DNA of 64,000 nt from Parietichytrium sp. I65-24A (lineage: Eukaryota; Sar; Bigyra; Thraustochytrida; Thraustochytriidae). The stretch lies in contig BLSF01000066.1 in the NCBI GenBank assembly GCA_012862575.1, positions 1 through 64,000 of the forward strand, given 5' to 3'. Below the pieces are notes generated by a model. That model was not told the DNA's origin, did not search any database, and was given only the letters and a program-made list of their open reading frames with translations. The position numbers were made by a program, and so were the translations under genes. This document shows positions 49,564 through 60,063 of the stretch, piece after piece. The number at the start of each line of letters is the position of its first letter. Within the stretch, counting starts at the first letter, position 1.

Positions 49564-51162
49564 ATGGCGGCGTACTTGCAGCGCTGCCAGCTCGACAGCC
49601 ATCAGCAGCGTCTCAGCGCACGGGTTGTGCGCGTGGCGCTCGTTGAAAGCTGTTCAGGGAGCGCTGGCAAGAAGGGCAAGTCGAAATCGAACTCGAAATC
49701 GAAGGAGAATGAGAATGAGAATGAGAAGGCGACGGTGCGCGTGCAGCTGACGGACACGGTGCTGTTCCCAACGGGCGGAGGGCAGCCGTGCGATACGGGT
49801 ATCTTGCGCGTCTTCTCAGCGAAAGGAGGTTTTGACGGCGAGGGAAAGAGAGAGGTGGCCGCTCTGCGCGTGGCAGCGGTGGAGAGAGACGCGGAAGATG
49901 GCAGCGTGTGGCACGAAATTGACACGACGGATGTGGAGTCTAACGTCGGTTTGAGTGGCAGTTCAACCTCCTATTGCGACGCTGATGCTGATGCGAATGC
50001 GAATGCGAACGCGAACGCGAATGCGAATGCGAATGCAGGCGAAGGCGCGTTGCAGGCCCTGGACGTGACGGGCATGCTAAGCGAGGGCACGGAAGTGGAG
50101 GTGGAGCTGGACTGGGTTCGCAGGTTCGACCACATGCAGTGCCATTCGGGCCAGCACCTGCTCAGCGCGACGGCGCTGCGCGAGGCGGACATGGCGACGC
50201 GCGGGTGGTCGTTGACGGCGTGGCCGGAGCCGTGCTACGTGGACCTTGAAGGCGGCAAAGGGCTGGACGAGGAGCTGCGCGAGAGGCTGGAGACGGCTGT
50301 GAATGAGAGTATCCGCTTAAACAAGCGGTACAGCGCCAAGGCAATGAGCGCGGACGAGTTCAGGGCGATGGGAGATGGCGTGAGGGCCAAAGCAGAGCCG
50401 GACGGGAGGTTTCCCGTGCGCGTGGTGGACATCGATGGGCTCGACTCGAATGCGTGTTGCGGAACGCACGTAGCTTCGGCGGGCGAGCTGCAATGCCTGA
50501 GGCTGCTCAGGACCGAGCCTATTGGACAAGATGCCGTTAGACTGTACTTTGTATGCGGCGAGCGCGAGCGGTACCTGTTCAGCAAGTTGTACGCAACGTC
50601 GTGCGCGGTCACCGAGAAATTGTCCTGTGGGCCGGATTTGCACCAAGAGCGCATCGAGGCACTCATCACCGGCAACAGATCTACCACGAAGGCCATCAAG
50701 ACTCTGCAGAAAGACCTGGCCGAACTCTTGGGCGAGCGCCTCGTGCGGGATGCTCGCAAGCAGCGAGAAGCCTCTTCTGTCGAAACCGATGGAAAACCTG
50801 CCTCGTCGCTATTGCTCTTCTGCCATCGACGCGAAGTCGGTCCCGAGTTTCCAGAGATGGTCTCTAAGTCGGTGAGCGCTTCTGCGAGTGCAGGGGAAGA
50901 GTTTATTACCTTGGTCATTATTGGCGATGAAGCCGTCAAAGGAGGCGGCACCGGCGCATTCCTCTTGACCTGCACTTCAAAGCGCCTGGAGACCGCTTTG
51001 AAAGCGATCAATGAACAGGTGGTCCAAGCCTTGGGTGCCAAAGGCGGAGGCAAAGGCTCCAAGTTTCAGGGCAAAGTATTGCCTGGAACCTTGACCGCCA
51101 AAACCATCGCTGCCGCGCAGCAGGCTGCTCAAGAGGCATTGCTCGCTGCGGATTCTGTTTAG
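49564..51162 (+). CDS. AARSD1: AARSD1-like alanyl-tRNA editing protein
   Basis: This is a 532-residue stand-alone editing protein of the AlaX type. It hydrolyses Ser (or Gly) wrongly attached to tRNA-Ala. Motifs: TDTVLFPTGGGQPCDTG (the family TPFYPEGGGQP.D equivalent), the zinc site HSGQHLLSA (His194, His198) and CCGTH (about residues 298-302). The C-terminal half (YFVCGERERYLFSKLYATSC through to GGGTGAFLLTC, GAKGGGKGSKFQGK) matches the DHHA1-like end of AARSD1, including the GGGKG..FQGK signature. Two low-complexity insertions break the editing domain: a Lys/Ser/Glu/Asn stretch near residue 40, and an Asp/Ala-Asn run near 140-158 coded by a GCGAAT hexamer repeat. ATG 49564 gives the conserved LQRCQLDSHQQ. 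Confidence 0.9.
   Translation: MAAYLQRCQLDSHQQRLSARVVRVALVESCSGSAGKKGKSKSNSKSKENENENEKATVRVQLTDTVLFPTGGGQPCDTGILRVFSAKGGFDGEGKREVAALRVAAVERDAEDGSVWHEIDTTDVESNVGLSGSSTSYCDADADANANANANANANANAGEGALQALDVTGMLSEGTEVEVELDWVRRFDHMQCHSGQHLLSATALREADMATRGWSLTAWPEPCYVDLEGGKGLDEELRERLETAVNESIRLNKRYSAKAMSADEFRAMGDGVRAKAEPDGRFPVRVVDIDGLDSNACCGTHVASAGELQCLRLLRTEPIGQDAVRLYFVCGERERYLFSKLYATSCAVTEKLSCGPDLHQERIEALITGNRSTTKAIKTLQKDLAELLGERLVRDARKQREASSVETDGKPASSLLLFCHRREVGPEFPEMVSKSVSASASAGEEFITLVIIGDEAVKGGGTGAFLLTCTSKRLETALKAINEQVVQALGAKGGGKGSKFQGKVLPGTLTAKTIAAAQQAAQEALLAADSV
49978..50037. repeat. In-frame hexamer repeat (GATGCT/GCGAAT)n coding Asp-Ala/Ala-Asn
   Basis: About ten 6-bp units lie inside the AARSD1-like coding sequence. 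The unit length keeps the frame, so copy number can vary without disruption. Confidence 0.9.
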
Positions 51163-51370
51163 CTTGCCAGATGGTCTGGTAGCCTTGTAGTGTGCTCGGA
51201 GATGGTGACTTCGGCATGTAATTGACACGCAACGCAAGGATGCACAAGGTTCTTTCACCACAACCTTTTCAGCTACTTCCTAGTAAATGAGCTTCTCTAC
51301 AAACATATGCTGAGCGCATTAAAAATAATATGGATTTACATTTTTCTTTGTTTTTTTTTTGGAAGATCGC

Positions 51371-54300
51371 TCAAACCCCTACCATGCAACGAAAGAGGCG
51401 ATCATACTGAGCACGTTTCTCGTCGTCACCTAGCACAGAGTACGCCTCACTAACCAACTTGAACTGGATTTCCTTGGCCCTTCGCTCCTCCTCAGAATCT
51501 GACTGATTTTTGTCCGGATGAAGCTTGAGAGCCAACTTGTGGAAGCTCTTTTTAAGTGCCGCTCTCTCTGCGCCAGTCTCAAGGCCCAGACACTTGTAAT
51601 AGTTCTTTAAGGCTCCACGACCATCCAGCCACTCCCCGCAGTTGCTACCCGCGGACGACGAGGAGAAGCCCCGCGGCCTTCCGCGCGGCCCTGCGCCAGG
51701 ACCCGAACTTCGCTTCCCGGATCCTGAGGTAGGTCGCGAGCCGCGCTGCTGGTTCTCGGACGATCCGCTGGACTCACTTCTCTTCTTCTGGAACCACTCC
51801 TTCCAGTACTCCTCCTGCTTCTCCTTCCAGGTTTTCTTTTGCGCCGGTGTGCCGCTTTCCGGACCTTTGGCTGAGCTACTACTGGTACCTTTCTTGCTGG
51901 CGCTTGCTGCCCCAGTTTTCTTTCGCGGTGTGTGAGTGCTTGGATTGTTGATTGTGCTGCTGCTGCTACTATTACTCTCAGCACCCATGCTCTTTGCCCT
52001 CTCCTTCCGAGCTCGAGTTTTGGTACGGCTCGCTGCACTTGATTGCTTCTCCAAGGAGACAATTTTCACCTCGAGGTCTAGGAACTCCTTCTTGAGACTG
52101 TCTAGCAGCCCTGGATCTAGAGCAAACAAGTTCTCAAAGTCGCCCTTTGCCTTCCGTAGTGCTGGGAGCGCATCAAGTTGTGCTCCTGCCTTTGCTCGCC
52201 GAAGCATCGCCTTCTTGTAATCAGGTTTCAGCTCCAAAGCAATGTCGCAGTCGCGGACAGCAAGTGCATAATTTCCGAGAGACATGTATGACGCAGCCCT
52301 GTTGCAGTATAACACTGCGTTGAACGGATCATTTGATTTGTCTACTCCAAGCCCGCTCGTGTACGAAGAAATTGCCTTATTGAAGTCTCCACTTGCAAAC
52401 GCCTGGTTCCCGGACTCTTTGCACTCCAACATTCTCTTCATCTGCTGTAACTTGGATGAATCCGCAGAACCGAGAAAGGCGGACTCCACCTCCTCTCTTG
52501 CAGCAATGGCGCCGGGCAGATCTCCAGTCTTATAGAGGCACTCACTCTGGACGATTGAAATATTTGCCCAAAGACGCTTGTCAAGCGCTTTTCGCAAACG
52601 GGACTTCACTTGAACGCAGTAAGACTGGCATACTTCGATCTGTCCGTCCATCTGCAGAGCTTCTGCATGAGCTGTGCTCGCGCGTACTGAAAATGGACTT
52701 TCCTCCAAAACTGGCGCAACGATTCGAAGACATGCCTTGGGCTTTTTCTGCTTGAGCGATTCCTCTGCTTTTTGAATCGCACGCTCGAGCTTTTCGGCGC
52801 GCTGCAAGGTTTCGGAGGCTTCACCTTCAAGGTAGTGTAAGCCCCATACTGCAAGTGACGACTTGGACTTTTGATAGCTCGCCAAACCTTTACGAATATT
52901 CTGTTTCGCGTTCGAAAAATGCCCGTTTTGCAAGTCAATCATCCCGCGAACAACAAGAGCGATGCCGCATATTGCTGCGGGCTGGGCGCCTTCGCCCTCA
53001 AAGCACTCGTCATTGACATGCAAACAGTCCACACGAGCGGATTTGAGGCGATGGCCCTTATCTTCATAATTTGGAGAGCACAAACTCCACTTTACGAATG
53101 CAAAAGCTCTCTGTACCAGGATTGGCAATCCCCATTTTTTTGGCGCTGTGTCTAGTGACGATAAGCGCTGTTGCATAGTATTGCAGTGGGCAATTGCTTT
53201 TGCGTAATCTTTCACTTGCATTGCAAAGTTGAAATCTGTTCGCCAACCTTCAATTTCCTTCAAGTGCTTCTCTTCTGCCGCCTGAAACGAATTCTCCATT
53301 ATGTTTTCCTTGTCCTGAGCACCCTGATCATTGGCTTCGACATTTCCACTACTACCTCGTTTTGGAGATATTTTAACGGGCGGGGGAGGCTCCGCAGAAT
53401 CCTTAACCTCTGTCTCTTCCTTGGCCGGATTTGTCGCGGACGTGGTGGACGAAGGCAAGGAGGAGAAGAGCTTTAATAGCTCCTCTTCGCTCTTCAGATT
53501 CATCTCTCGCTCCTCCGCTTCATCGACTCTACTCTTATTCGACGCTGACTGCGGGCGAACCCTCGCGGGAGATTTCTTCGGAGAAGCGGCCTTTGTTTTG
53601 GGCGAGTTTATGCGCTCAGCTTGCAACGCAGCACGCTTTGCCTGCTGATCCGTCTCAAAATTGGCTTTTGCTCGCCGAGCCTCAGCTTCCGCTTGAGCCG
53701 CTTTTGTCTTCTCCTCGGCGAGTAATCTTTTCTGTTCTAAACTCTTTTTCTTCAGCTCCTTCTCTGCCTCAAGGCGGCGCCTCTCCAGGTCGGCACGCTC
53801 TCTTCGAACTTGTTCAGCACGTTGCCTCTCAGCTTGAATCTCTTTCTTTTGCTGGTCCTCGGCCCTCTTTCGTTCCAGTTCAAGCTGTTGCAGCCTTTCT
53901 CGCTCAGCCTTGAGTTCAGCTCGCTCCTTCCGAGCCTGTTCAGCACGCTGCTGTTCTGCTTCCGTCTCCCTTTTATGTTGTTCCTCAGCCTTTTTGCGCT
54001 CTTCCTCAAGCTGCAGCAAGATTTTGCGCTCAGCCTCCAATTCGGCGCGCTCTTTGCGAGCTTGCTCGGCGCGTTCTCTTTCTGCTTCAATATCTCTTCT
54101 TTGCTGCTCCTCGGCTCTACGATGCTCGAGCTCAAGCTCTTGCAACTTTTGGCGCTCACTCTCAATTTTAGCTCGCTCCTTGCGTGATTGCTCGGCACGT
54201 TGCCTCTCGGCTTCGAGGTCTTTCCTTTGTTGCTCCTCGACTCTCTTGCGTTCTTGCTCGAGGCGCAAAAGCTTCTCGCGCTCGATCTCCAGCTCTTTAC

Positions 54301-56092
54301 GTTGTGCTTCGTTTGCAGCACGGATTTTCTCAAGCTCAAGCTTCTTTTCTTTCTCGTCGCTGGCCATTCGGGCTTGCTCGAGATCCCTTTTCTGCTTTAG
54401 TTCATTATTGAGCTTCTCAAGCTTCCTCCTTTCCGCCTCTAACAGCATGGTGCTTTCCTCCTCAATTTTTCGTCTGGATGCTTCTTCGCGCCGCCGTTCT
54501 TGTTCCAAGAGCCTATTCTCCTTCTCTAATTCGGACTTCTCTTTCTCTAGTCTTCTCTTCAACTCTTCCCGTTCTTGTTGAGCTCTTCTCTCATTTTCCA
54601 TTTTCTCCCGTTCGAGCCGTTCTTGCTTTTTTAATTCAATAGAGAGGGCCGCACGGCGACGAGCTTCAAATTCCTTTGCTTCGCGCTCGTGAGCTCGGCG
54701 TTGTTGCTCAATTTCGCTTTCTAGCTGCTTTCGTTTTAGCTCATTCAGCTTCATCTCTCGCTGCTGCTTCTGCTCTTCGTCGTGCAAGTGGTCCAGCATT
54801 TGCTTTTGCTTCAGAGCTTCTTCCTCAAGCCTTTTAGTAGCTTCTCTCTCCCTCGCAAGCAACCGTCTATGTTCATCGCTTTCCTGTTTGCGTTTTGCAA
54901 ACTGCTTCTGCTGTAACTCCCACTCCCTCTGCAGCTGACACTGCCGTTCCTTTTCTGCTGCAAGCTTGGCCAACTCCTCTTCAGCAAGCGCAATCTTTTC
55001 AGCTTGCAAAAGCCGATGCCTTTGAAGCATTTCTTGTTGCTTGGTGTTCTCTGCTTCAAGCTCACGCAGCTTCTTTGAGTCCTCGGCCACTCGGCTCTCA
55101 AATACTTTGTTTTTCTCCTCAAAAGCCCGAAGATTATTTTCCTCATTTCGGCCAATGTTCTCCTGCGCAACCCGGTTAGGCGTCCTCAAAACATCTCTGG
55201 CAGGCCCATGTCTTGCCTTGTCAGCTCGCTTTGGGGTTAGCACGCGTTCATGTTTTTTATATTCAGCAGGAGTGACACTTCTCTTGGTTTTGCCCCGAGA
55301 AGGAGATGTGCTTAGCTTCGCATTTATCTTTAGGCTCCTTGTTTCAGCAGGCGGCGGCTGGCCAGCCTCTTGTAAATTGTAAACCGCATTCTCTATGCCA
55401 CTCATATTTTCAGAAGAATCAATCGCCGCATCTCCTGCTCCATGAAACATCGATTTCGCATTCGGCAGAGCCTGCTCCTTTCTGAGATTCGCCACCCCGG
55501 CGTTTCTGTTCTTCCGGCCAATAACGACCTTCCGTTTTGGAGCCTCTCGTACCGCTCGACCCGGTTCAGTACGTGTAACATCTTCGCCGGCATTAGTACG
55601 TCCTTCTTGATCTTTAAACTTTCCATTGCTGCTGTCCCGTGGACCATTGCGATTCTCTGCATGTTTTGCATTCTCAACATCTTGTGCATTTTGTTTATCT
55701 TGTTCATCTTGTGCAATTTGTACATGCTGCACCAATCTCTCGCGAACCCGATCGTCCAAATAACTCAATTCGCCGAGCGCGCCTTCACTTTCCCCGCCTC
55801 TGCTCCCACTCGCGCCCCCTGCCCCCCACTTCCGCTTCGCAAGCGCTCGGAACCGCCTCATGCTATCAAGAACCCGTTTCAAATCGGTGGGTTCTTCGGG
55901 GATGCGGCGCCTTCTGTGCCGGTTCCCGGGACAGCCACAACCCTTGCAGGATTCCCCGGAGAACCCGTCGGAGCACCCGGCGAAGAACCCGATCGAGAAC
56001 CCATCGCAGCGGCCGCAACGGCAGCGCCCGCGCTCCACGCCGAACCGGTCCTCCGTTGGGTTCTCCGCGGAAGAACCGAACGGGGAAGTCAT
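51371..56092 (-). CDS. Giant coiled-coil / TPR / DnaJ co-chaperone
   Basis: This is a 1573-residue protein from ATG 56092 (MTSPFGSS; the frame extends 21 codons further to 56155). Order: a Cys-rich N terminus (GRCRCGRCDG ... SCKGCGCPG), a charged region, a long continuous Glu/Arg/Lys/Gln coiled coil of roughly 550 residues (repeats such as EEQQRKDLEAERQRAEQ), a disordered Lys/Pro stretch, TPR repeats (NFAMQVKDYAKAIAHCNTM, then CKESGNQAFASGDFNKAISS, NRAASYMSLGNYALAVRDCD), a Ser/Gly-rich linker and a C-terminal J domain (YYKCLGLE, LKLHPDKNQSDSEEE, SVLGDDEKRAQYD). HPD is intact, so it should stimulate Hsp70. The TPR-J order is like DNAJC7 (about 490 residues); the coiled coil and Cys-rich part are additions. 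Intronless. It may act at a cytoskeletal or centrosomal site, by inference only. Confidence 0.85.
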   Translation of the reverse strand: MTSPFGSSAENPTEDRFGVERGRCRCGRCDGFSIGFFAGCSDGFSGESCKGCGCPGNRHRRRRIPEEPTDLKRVLDSMRRFRALAKRKWGAGGASGSRGGESEGALGELSYLDDRVRERLVQHVQIAQDEQDKQNAQDVENAKHAENRNGPRDSSNGKFKDQEGRTNAGEDVTRTEPGRAVREAPKRKVVIGRKNRNAGVANLRKEQALPNAKSMFHGAGDAAIDSSENMSGIENAVYNLQEAGQPPPAETRSLKINAKLSTSPSRGKTKRSVTPAEYKKHERVLTPKRADKARHGPARDVLRTPNRVAQENIGRNEENNLRAFEEKNKVFESRVAEDSKKLRELEAENTKQQEMLQRHRLLQAEKIALAEEELAKLAAEKERQCQLQREWELQQKQFAKRKQESDEHRRLLAREREATKRLEEEALKQKQMLDHLHDEEQKQQREMKLNELKRKQLESEIEQQRRAHEREAKEFEARRRAALSIELKKQERLEREKMENERRAQQEREELKRRLEKEKSELEKENRLLEQERRREEASRRKIEEESTMLLEAERRKLEKLNNELKQKRDLEQARMASDEKEKKLELEKIRAANEAQRKELEIEREKLLRLEQERKRVEEQQRKDLEAERQRAEQSRKERAKIESERQKLQELELEHRRAEEQQRRDIEAERERAEQARKERAELEAERKILLQLEEERKKAEEQHKRETEAEQQRAEQARKERAELKAERERLQQLELERKRAEDQQKKEIQAERQRAEQVRRERADLERRRLEAEKELKKKSLEQKRLLAEEKTKAAQAEAEARRAKANFETDQQAKRAALQAERINSPKTKAASPKKSPARVRPQSASNKSRVDEAEEREMNLKSEEELLKLFSSLPSSTTSATNPAKEETEVKDSAEPPPPVKISPKRGSSGNVEANDQGAQDKENIMENSFQAAEEKHLKEIEGWRTDFNFAMQVKDYAKAIAHCNTMQQRLSSLDTAPKKWGLPILVQRAFAFVKWSLCSPNYEDKGHRLKSARVDCLHVNDECFEGEGAQPAAICGIALVVRGMIDLQNGHFSNAKQNIRKGLASYQKSKSSLAVWGLHYLEGEASETLQRAEKLERAIQKAEESLKQKKPKACLRIVAPVLEESPFSVRASTAHAEALQMDGQIEVCQSYCVQVKSRLRKALDKRLWANISIVQSECLYKTGDLPGAIAAREEVESAFLGSADSSKLQQMKRMLECKESGNQAFASGDFNKAISSYTSGLGVDKSNDPFNAVLYCNRAASYMSLGNYALAVRDCDIALELKPDYKKAMLRRAKAGAQLDALPALRKAKGDFENLFALDPGLLDSLKKEFLDLEVKIVSLEKQSSAASRTKTRARKERAKSMGAESNSSSSSTINNPSTHTPRKKTGAASASKKGTSSSSAKGPESGTPAQKKTWKEKQEEYWKEWFQKKRSESSGSSENQQRGSRPTSGSGKRSSGPGAGPRGRPRGFSSSSAGSNCGEWLDGRGALKNYYKCLGLETGAERAALKKSFHKLALKLHPDKNQSDSEEERRAKEIQFKLVSEAYSVLGDDEKRAQYDRLFRCMVGV

Positions 56093-56889
56093 ACTATTGA
56101 AGTTCAATAGGCAGTCAAGAGTCTTTTGGCACAGTGCGCGCGAGGACACAAACACTCACCGAAGGCTGTTTGGCGGGCGAGACGGGAGAGATGAGAGCAG
56201 CAGAACGTAAACGCTTTCGTCTTCTACACTCTAAAAATCCAGCGGCGAGTTCAATCTAGCTGCGTTTGACAGTGCTTGGCAATCTGACTTCGACGGCCCA
56301 GAGTCGCAAATCCTCACCCAGTCCGCCAGGCAACGGCTCGAGCGAACGGGAAACGCCACGGAAACTAGCACATGCCGCCCTGCAATGCCGCAAGCTGAAG
56401 CTTCCAGAGTTAAATAGCAAGTAAAAGAACAAAACTCCGCAGATTGGAGACGTCAAATCGCCTGTGCTGAAAAATGATCCCTCCAGCTCCGCAAGGAGAG
56501 AGAGAACGCTGCCTTGTTCGTGTTGCCACACTGACTTGTACCCCAATGCTTCCGCGGCGCCCGTTTCCTCGTGTCCTCGAGTACCCCTAAACTCGGAGTT
56601 TTCGTACTTTTCGGCAAATTGGACGCAAGTTAATTGTAATGACCGTTGCAGAAATTAGTGGGCTAGAGTAAATGCTGGGTGATGGATAGGACTAGGTGTG
56701 CGAAGACTTTGGTCAAAGCATGTCAAAGCATCAAACAAGGAAGGATTGCAGAGAATGGAATGAAATGGATTGAATGTTGAGAGATCGAGGGCGTGCATGA
56801 GAAGTATGAGGAGTATGAGGAGCATGAGAAGCAATGCCGAGAAGATGATGTGATGCCATGATGTAATGATAAATTGAGGATTTGGAAAG
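56093..56889. other. Intergenic between two minus-strand genes
   Basis: It holds the 5' region of the DnaJ gene and the 3' end of the aminotransferase gene. Frames here are short and not protein-like. Confidence 0.5.
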
Positions 56890-58125
56890 TTAGGAAGAAA
56901 GCTTGGCCTGGTATGCACGGATGGCCTCGCCGAGGCGCTGCGCGCCGACCTTGAGGTCTTCGGCATCGTAGTAGGAAAAGGACAGACGAAGAAAGTTTTT
57001 CATGCTCTCCCCAAAGCTGGTGCCTGGGAGAAAGCAAACTTTGTGGTTGTCAATTGCCTCCTGCAAAAGGTCTGCCGCGACCTGGCCCTCGGGGAGCTTG
57101 ACTAGCACGAAATATCCTCCTTGAGGCACCTCAAAGGTGGTGTTCTCTGGCAGAGACTCCTTGAGCGCTGCGGAAAGAGTGTCGTAGCGAGTCTTCAGAG
57201 TTTCTCGAACAAAGTCCAAGTGCTTGTCTTGAAGGCCCATATCGATAGCCATCTGGACAATGCCGAAGGCGACTGGGTTCAGCCCGCCGCTGCTGTCCAG
57301 CTGGCCACAGTCTGCAATCTGCTTGAGGATAGCCTTATCGCCCTGAATCCATCCTACACGAAGAGCAGGGGCAAGAATCTTGGAGAAGGATCCCAGAGCA
57401 AGAATCTTTCCGTGTGTATCGTATGCAAACATTGGTGGTGGTGGGTTGATGCCCGGGAAAGTGAGCATCTGATATACCTCATCGCACACAAGCAAAAAAT
57501 CGTACTGCGCACTGAGCTGCGCCAGCTTTTCTCTGCGCTCCGCAGTCAGGGTCCTTCCGGTTGGATTGTGAGCGGTAGTGACCACATACATGAGCTTCGG
57601 TACCGGGCCAGCCTTGAGAGCCTCCTCGAGTTTGTAAACGTCCAGGCCGTCTTCGTCCATCGGAATTTGACGGCAGTCGAGCTTGAAGTCCTTGAAGATA
57701 CTCTTTGCCAGGAAATAGGTTGGTTCTTCGGCGTAAACGATGTCGCCTGCCTTGCAGAACAAGGAGCAGATCATTGCAAGACCTCCCGTGTTCCCGTTAG
57801 TAGCCATGAGCTTTTCAGGGTCCACTTCCTTTCCGTACCGCTGGGTGAGAAACCTGGACAAGGAAGCGCGAAATTTTGGGAACCCATAAATATGACCGTA
57901 CTGGAGAAACAATGGATCCTCCTCTGCATGGCATCCAAGAAGCAACGAGTTCAGGTTAGATGCTCAAGTGCGTTCATTCCGCCACACCAGCTTTGCTAGA
58001 AACGAAAACGCACCTTTGAACTTCTGGTTCGCAGCCTGGCGAATCAGATCAAGAGGGAGCAAGCTTGGCGCCGGCTGCCCTACCTTGAAGTTAACCTGTG
58101 TCTCCACGGTTGGAATATCTATCAT
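56890..58125 (-). CDS. PLP-dependent class I/II aminotransferase (two exons)
   Basis: Exon 1 is 58125-58014 and exon 2 is 57962-56890, joined across a 51-nt intron (57963-58013, GTGCGT...TGAG), the shortest clear one here. The product is 394 residues. Exon 1 gives MIDIPTVETQVNFKVGQPAP, then LLPLDLIRQAA, the usual family opening. Exon 2 has QYGHIYGFPKFR (YG...G), TNGNTGGLAMIC, the NPTG motif in TTAHNPTGRTL, CDEVYQML, the PLP Lys in SFSKILAPALRVGW (about Lys232) and RLSFSYY. This is the fold type I group that includes 2-aminoadipate/kynurenine and aromatic aminotransferases (ARO8-like). The exact amino donor cannot be read from sequence. No mitochondrial presequence is evident. Confidence 0.88.
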
Positions 58126-60024
58126 GCACCATCACAAGTCAGCCCAGGGGTCGCGTATCACAGCCGTGCCAATCCTCACTCGCTCGTCACTTACCATACT
58201 ACGCTCCCATCGATCGCCACCGAGTCCATCGCACGGATTGCCAAAACACGACTCCCCATCTGTCAGTCCACTTTCCACTCACCATCTTCGAACCTTTTCC
58301 CGGCAACCACCGCGGCCCTGCGGAGCAACGTACCTGTCCATACTCGCCCATTTTCCTTTCACTTCCTTTCCGCTCTTTGCCGCAATATGCTCGACTCTTG
58401 CTGCTCTCCTAGTTGCAAGGCTTCTTCAAGTTCGTCTCTCAACCAACACCACCTCCCGCGTTTACAGTTCTGCTCTCCGCGTTCAAAGTTGCGTCTTTCG
58501 TTTCGTGAATCCTGGCGAATTCTGCGAGTTTGTTTGCCCTCATGTCTATCCATCTGTTCTATCTCCCACGTAGACTCGCCGAAGATGTCTTGGACGGCGG
58601 CCATTCTAATTGCTTCACTTGTGACTTTTTGCATCCTCTTTTTTGATCAATCCACACTCATCTCAAGAACAAACATTCGCTTTTTTATTTTATTTTCTTT
58701 TTACGAGTCGTGGACTGCTCTCAAAGGCTCCTTTTCCACTTCTTCTTCTCTTACTCTTCACACATTTGCTTCATTTGGTCTCAAGACATGGACAGAATTG
58801 AAAACAACTCATGCAAAACTATCTTTTCGGTGACCAAGTCATTCCTACGTGTTTTGCTTAAAGTGGAGTATTGCTTTGCGGTGCGAGACAGTAGCTACCG
58901 AGCATCTAGATATTGCGCCCCGGTGTTAGCACTGTGAATAGAGAATAGGATAGGAGTGAGGTGATTTTGTGCGTCGATCGTTCGTGTTGGGTACTAGTAA
59001 CGAGGGTCTTGATTGGCAGAATGGTCGCATGCTTGTTGGTTTCTTTGTTTGTTTGTGTTTGTTTGTTTGTCTCTTGCATTGTCAGTTGTTTTCCCCCGCT
59101 TTCCCGACGCGCGATCGTGAAGCTTTTACAACAGTATTAATTAAAAATAAATAAGTTAAATACGCCTTGGTTTTGTGCTCCGTGCGGCTTTACCGAGATT
59201 TTGTTCCGATTCCGAGCAAATTTGGCATCGACGGACACAAGCGATTCACGTTGTTCGCGAGGCTTCTTTTGTTCATTGATACCGGTACTGGTTGGATTGG
59301 CAGCAGGCAAACTGTGGCTCATATTCCCTGCCATCACCAACCGCCTCCTCCGTCCATGGATCAAAAGGTTGTCGTGAACGACCTGACCTCTCTCTCTACT
59401 GGCAAATAAACTTTTATTGTCTTCCTTCCTTCCTTTCTTCCTGAATCGAAAGCAATCAGCCAGGAGGTCGCAGCGCTCATCACACATCATACATCACACA
59501 TCACATATCACCTGCTTTCCCTGCCACAGAACATCAGCTCAGAAGACAGAAGACAGAGTACAGAGCAGAATGATTGAATCAACCTATATTCTGATTCATC
59601 TTAGACAACCACTTCGTAAACGATCCTCCGCTCGACGCAGTTGACTTCGCATCACGCTCTCGAGTGACTCGAGTGTGTTGCCACTCTTCTGGTCGTCGTC
59701 GGCCCAGCGTTCTTTTGACTTTAACTTCGATTAATTTTGACTTTTATATACAAACTACAAAAGAATTCTCCCTCAAAATGGTAAAATTGCCAAATCAACA
59801 ACAAGAACGCACTCTGCTAGTTCTGCTCGTCGCCATGGGAGCAGTAGCACCTGAATAGGACCTCGCAACGTAACGCACATATGACGTCACACATTGAGAT
59901 GCTTATGCTCGATGACGCAAGAGTGTCCGTTTTGGGCGACAGTGCGGTGAGCAGCGAGCACCAGATCATAGAGATGGAGGCGAAGAAGACTAGTCACTGG
60001 TGCCAGGCACCAGCCTATCAGCGG

Positions 60025-60063
60025 AAGAGAGAAAGAGAAAGAAAGAGAGAGAAAGAGAGAGAT
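60025..60063. repeat. GAGA/GAAA purine repeat
   Basis: A purine-only tract of GAAA and GAGA units. Confidence 0.9.

Noticed and set aside
55442-56110. 222-codon plus-strand frame
   Set aside because: It is antisense to the DnaJ gene, whose frame is continuous and has clear domains; the antisense text is hydrophobic and Arg/Pro-rich without motifs.
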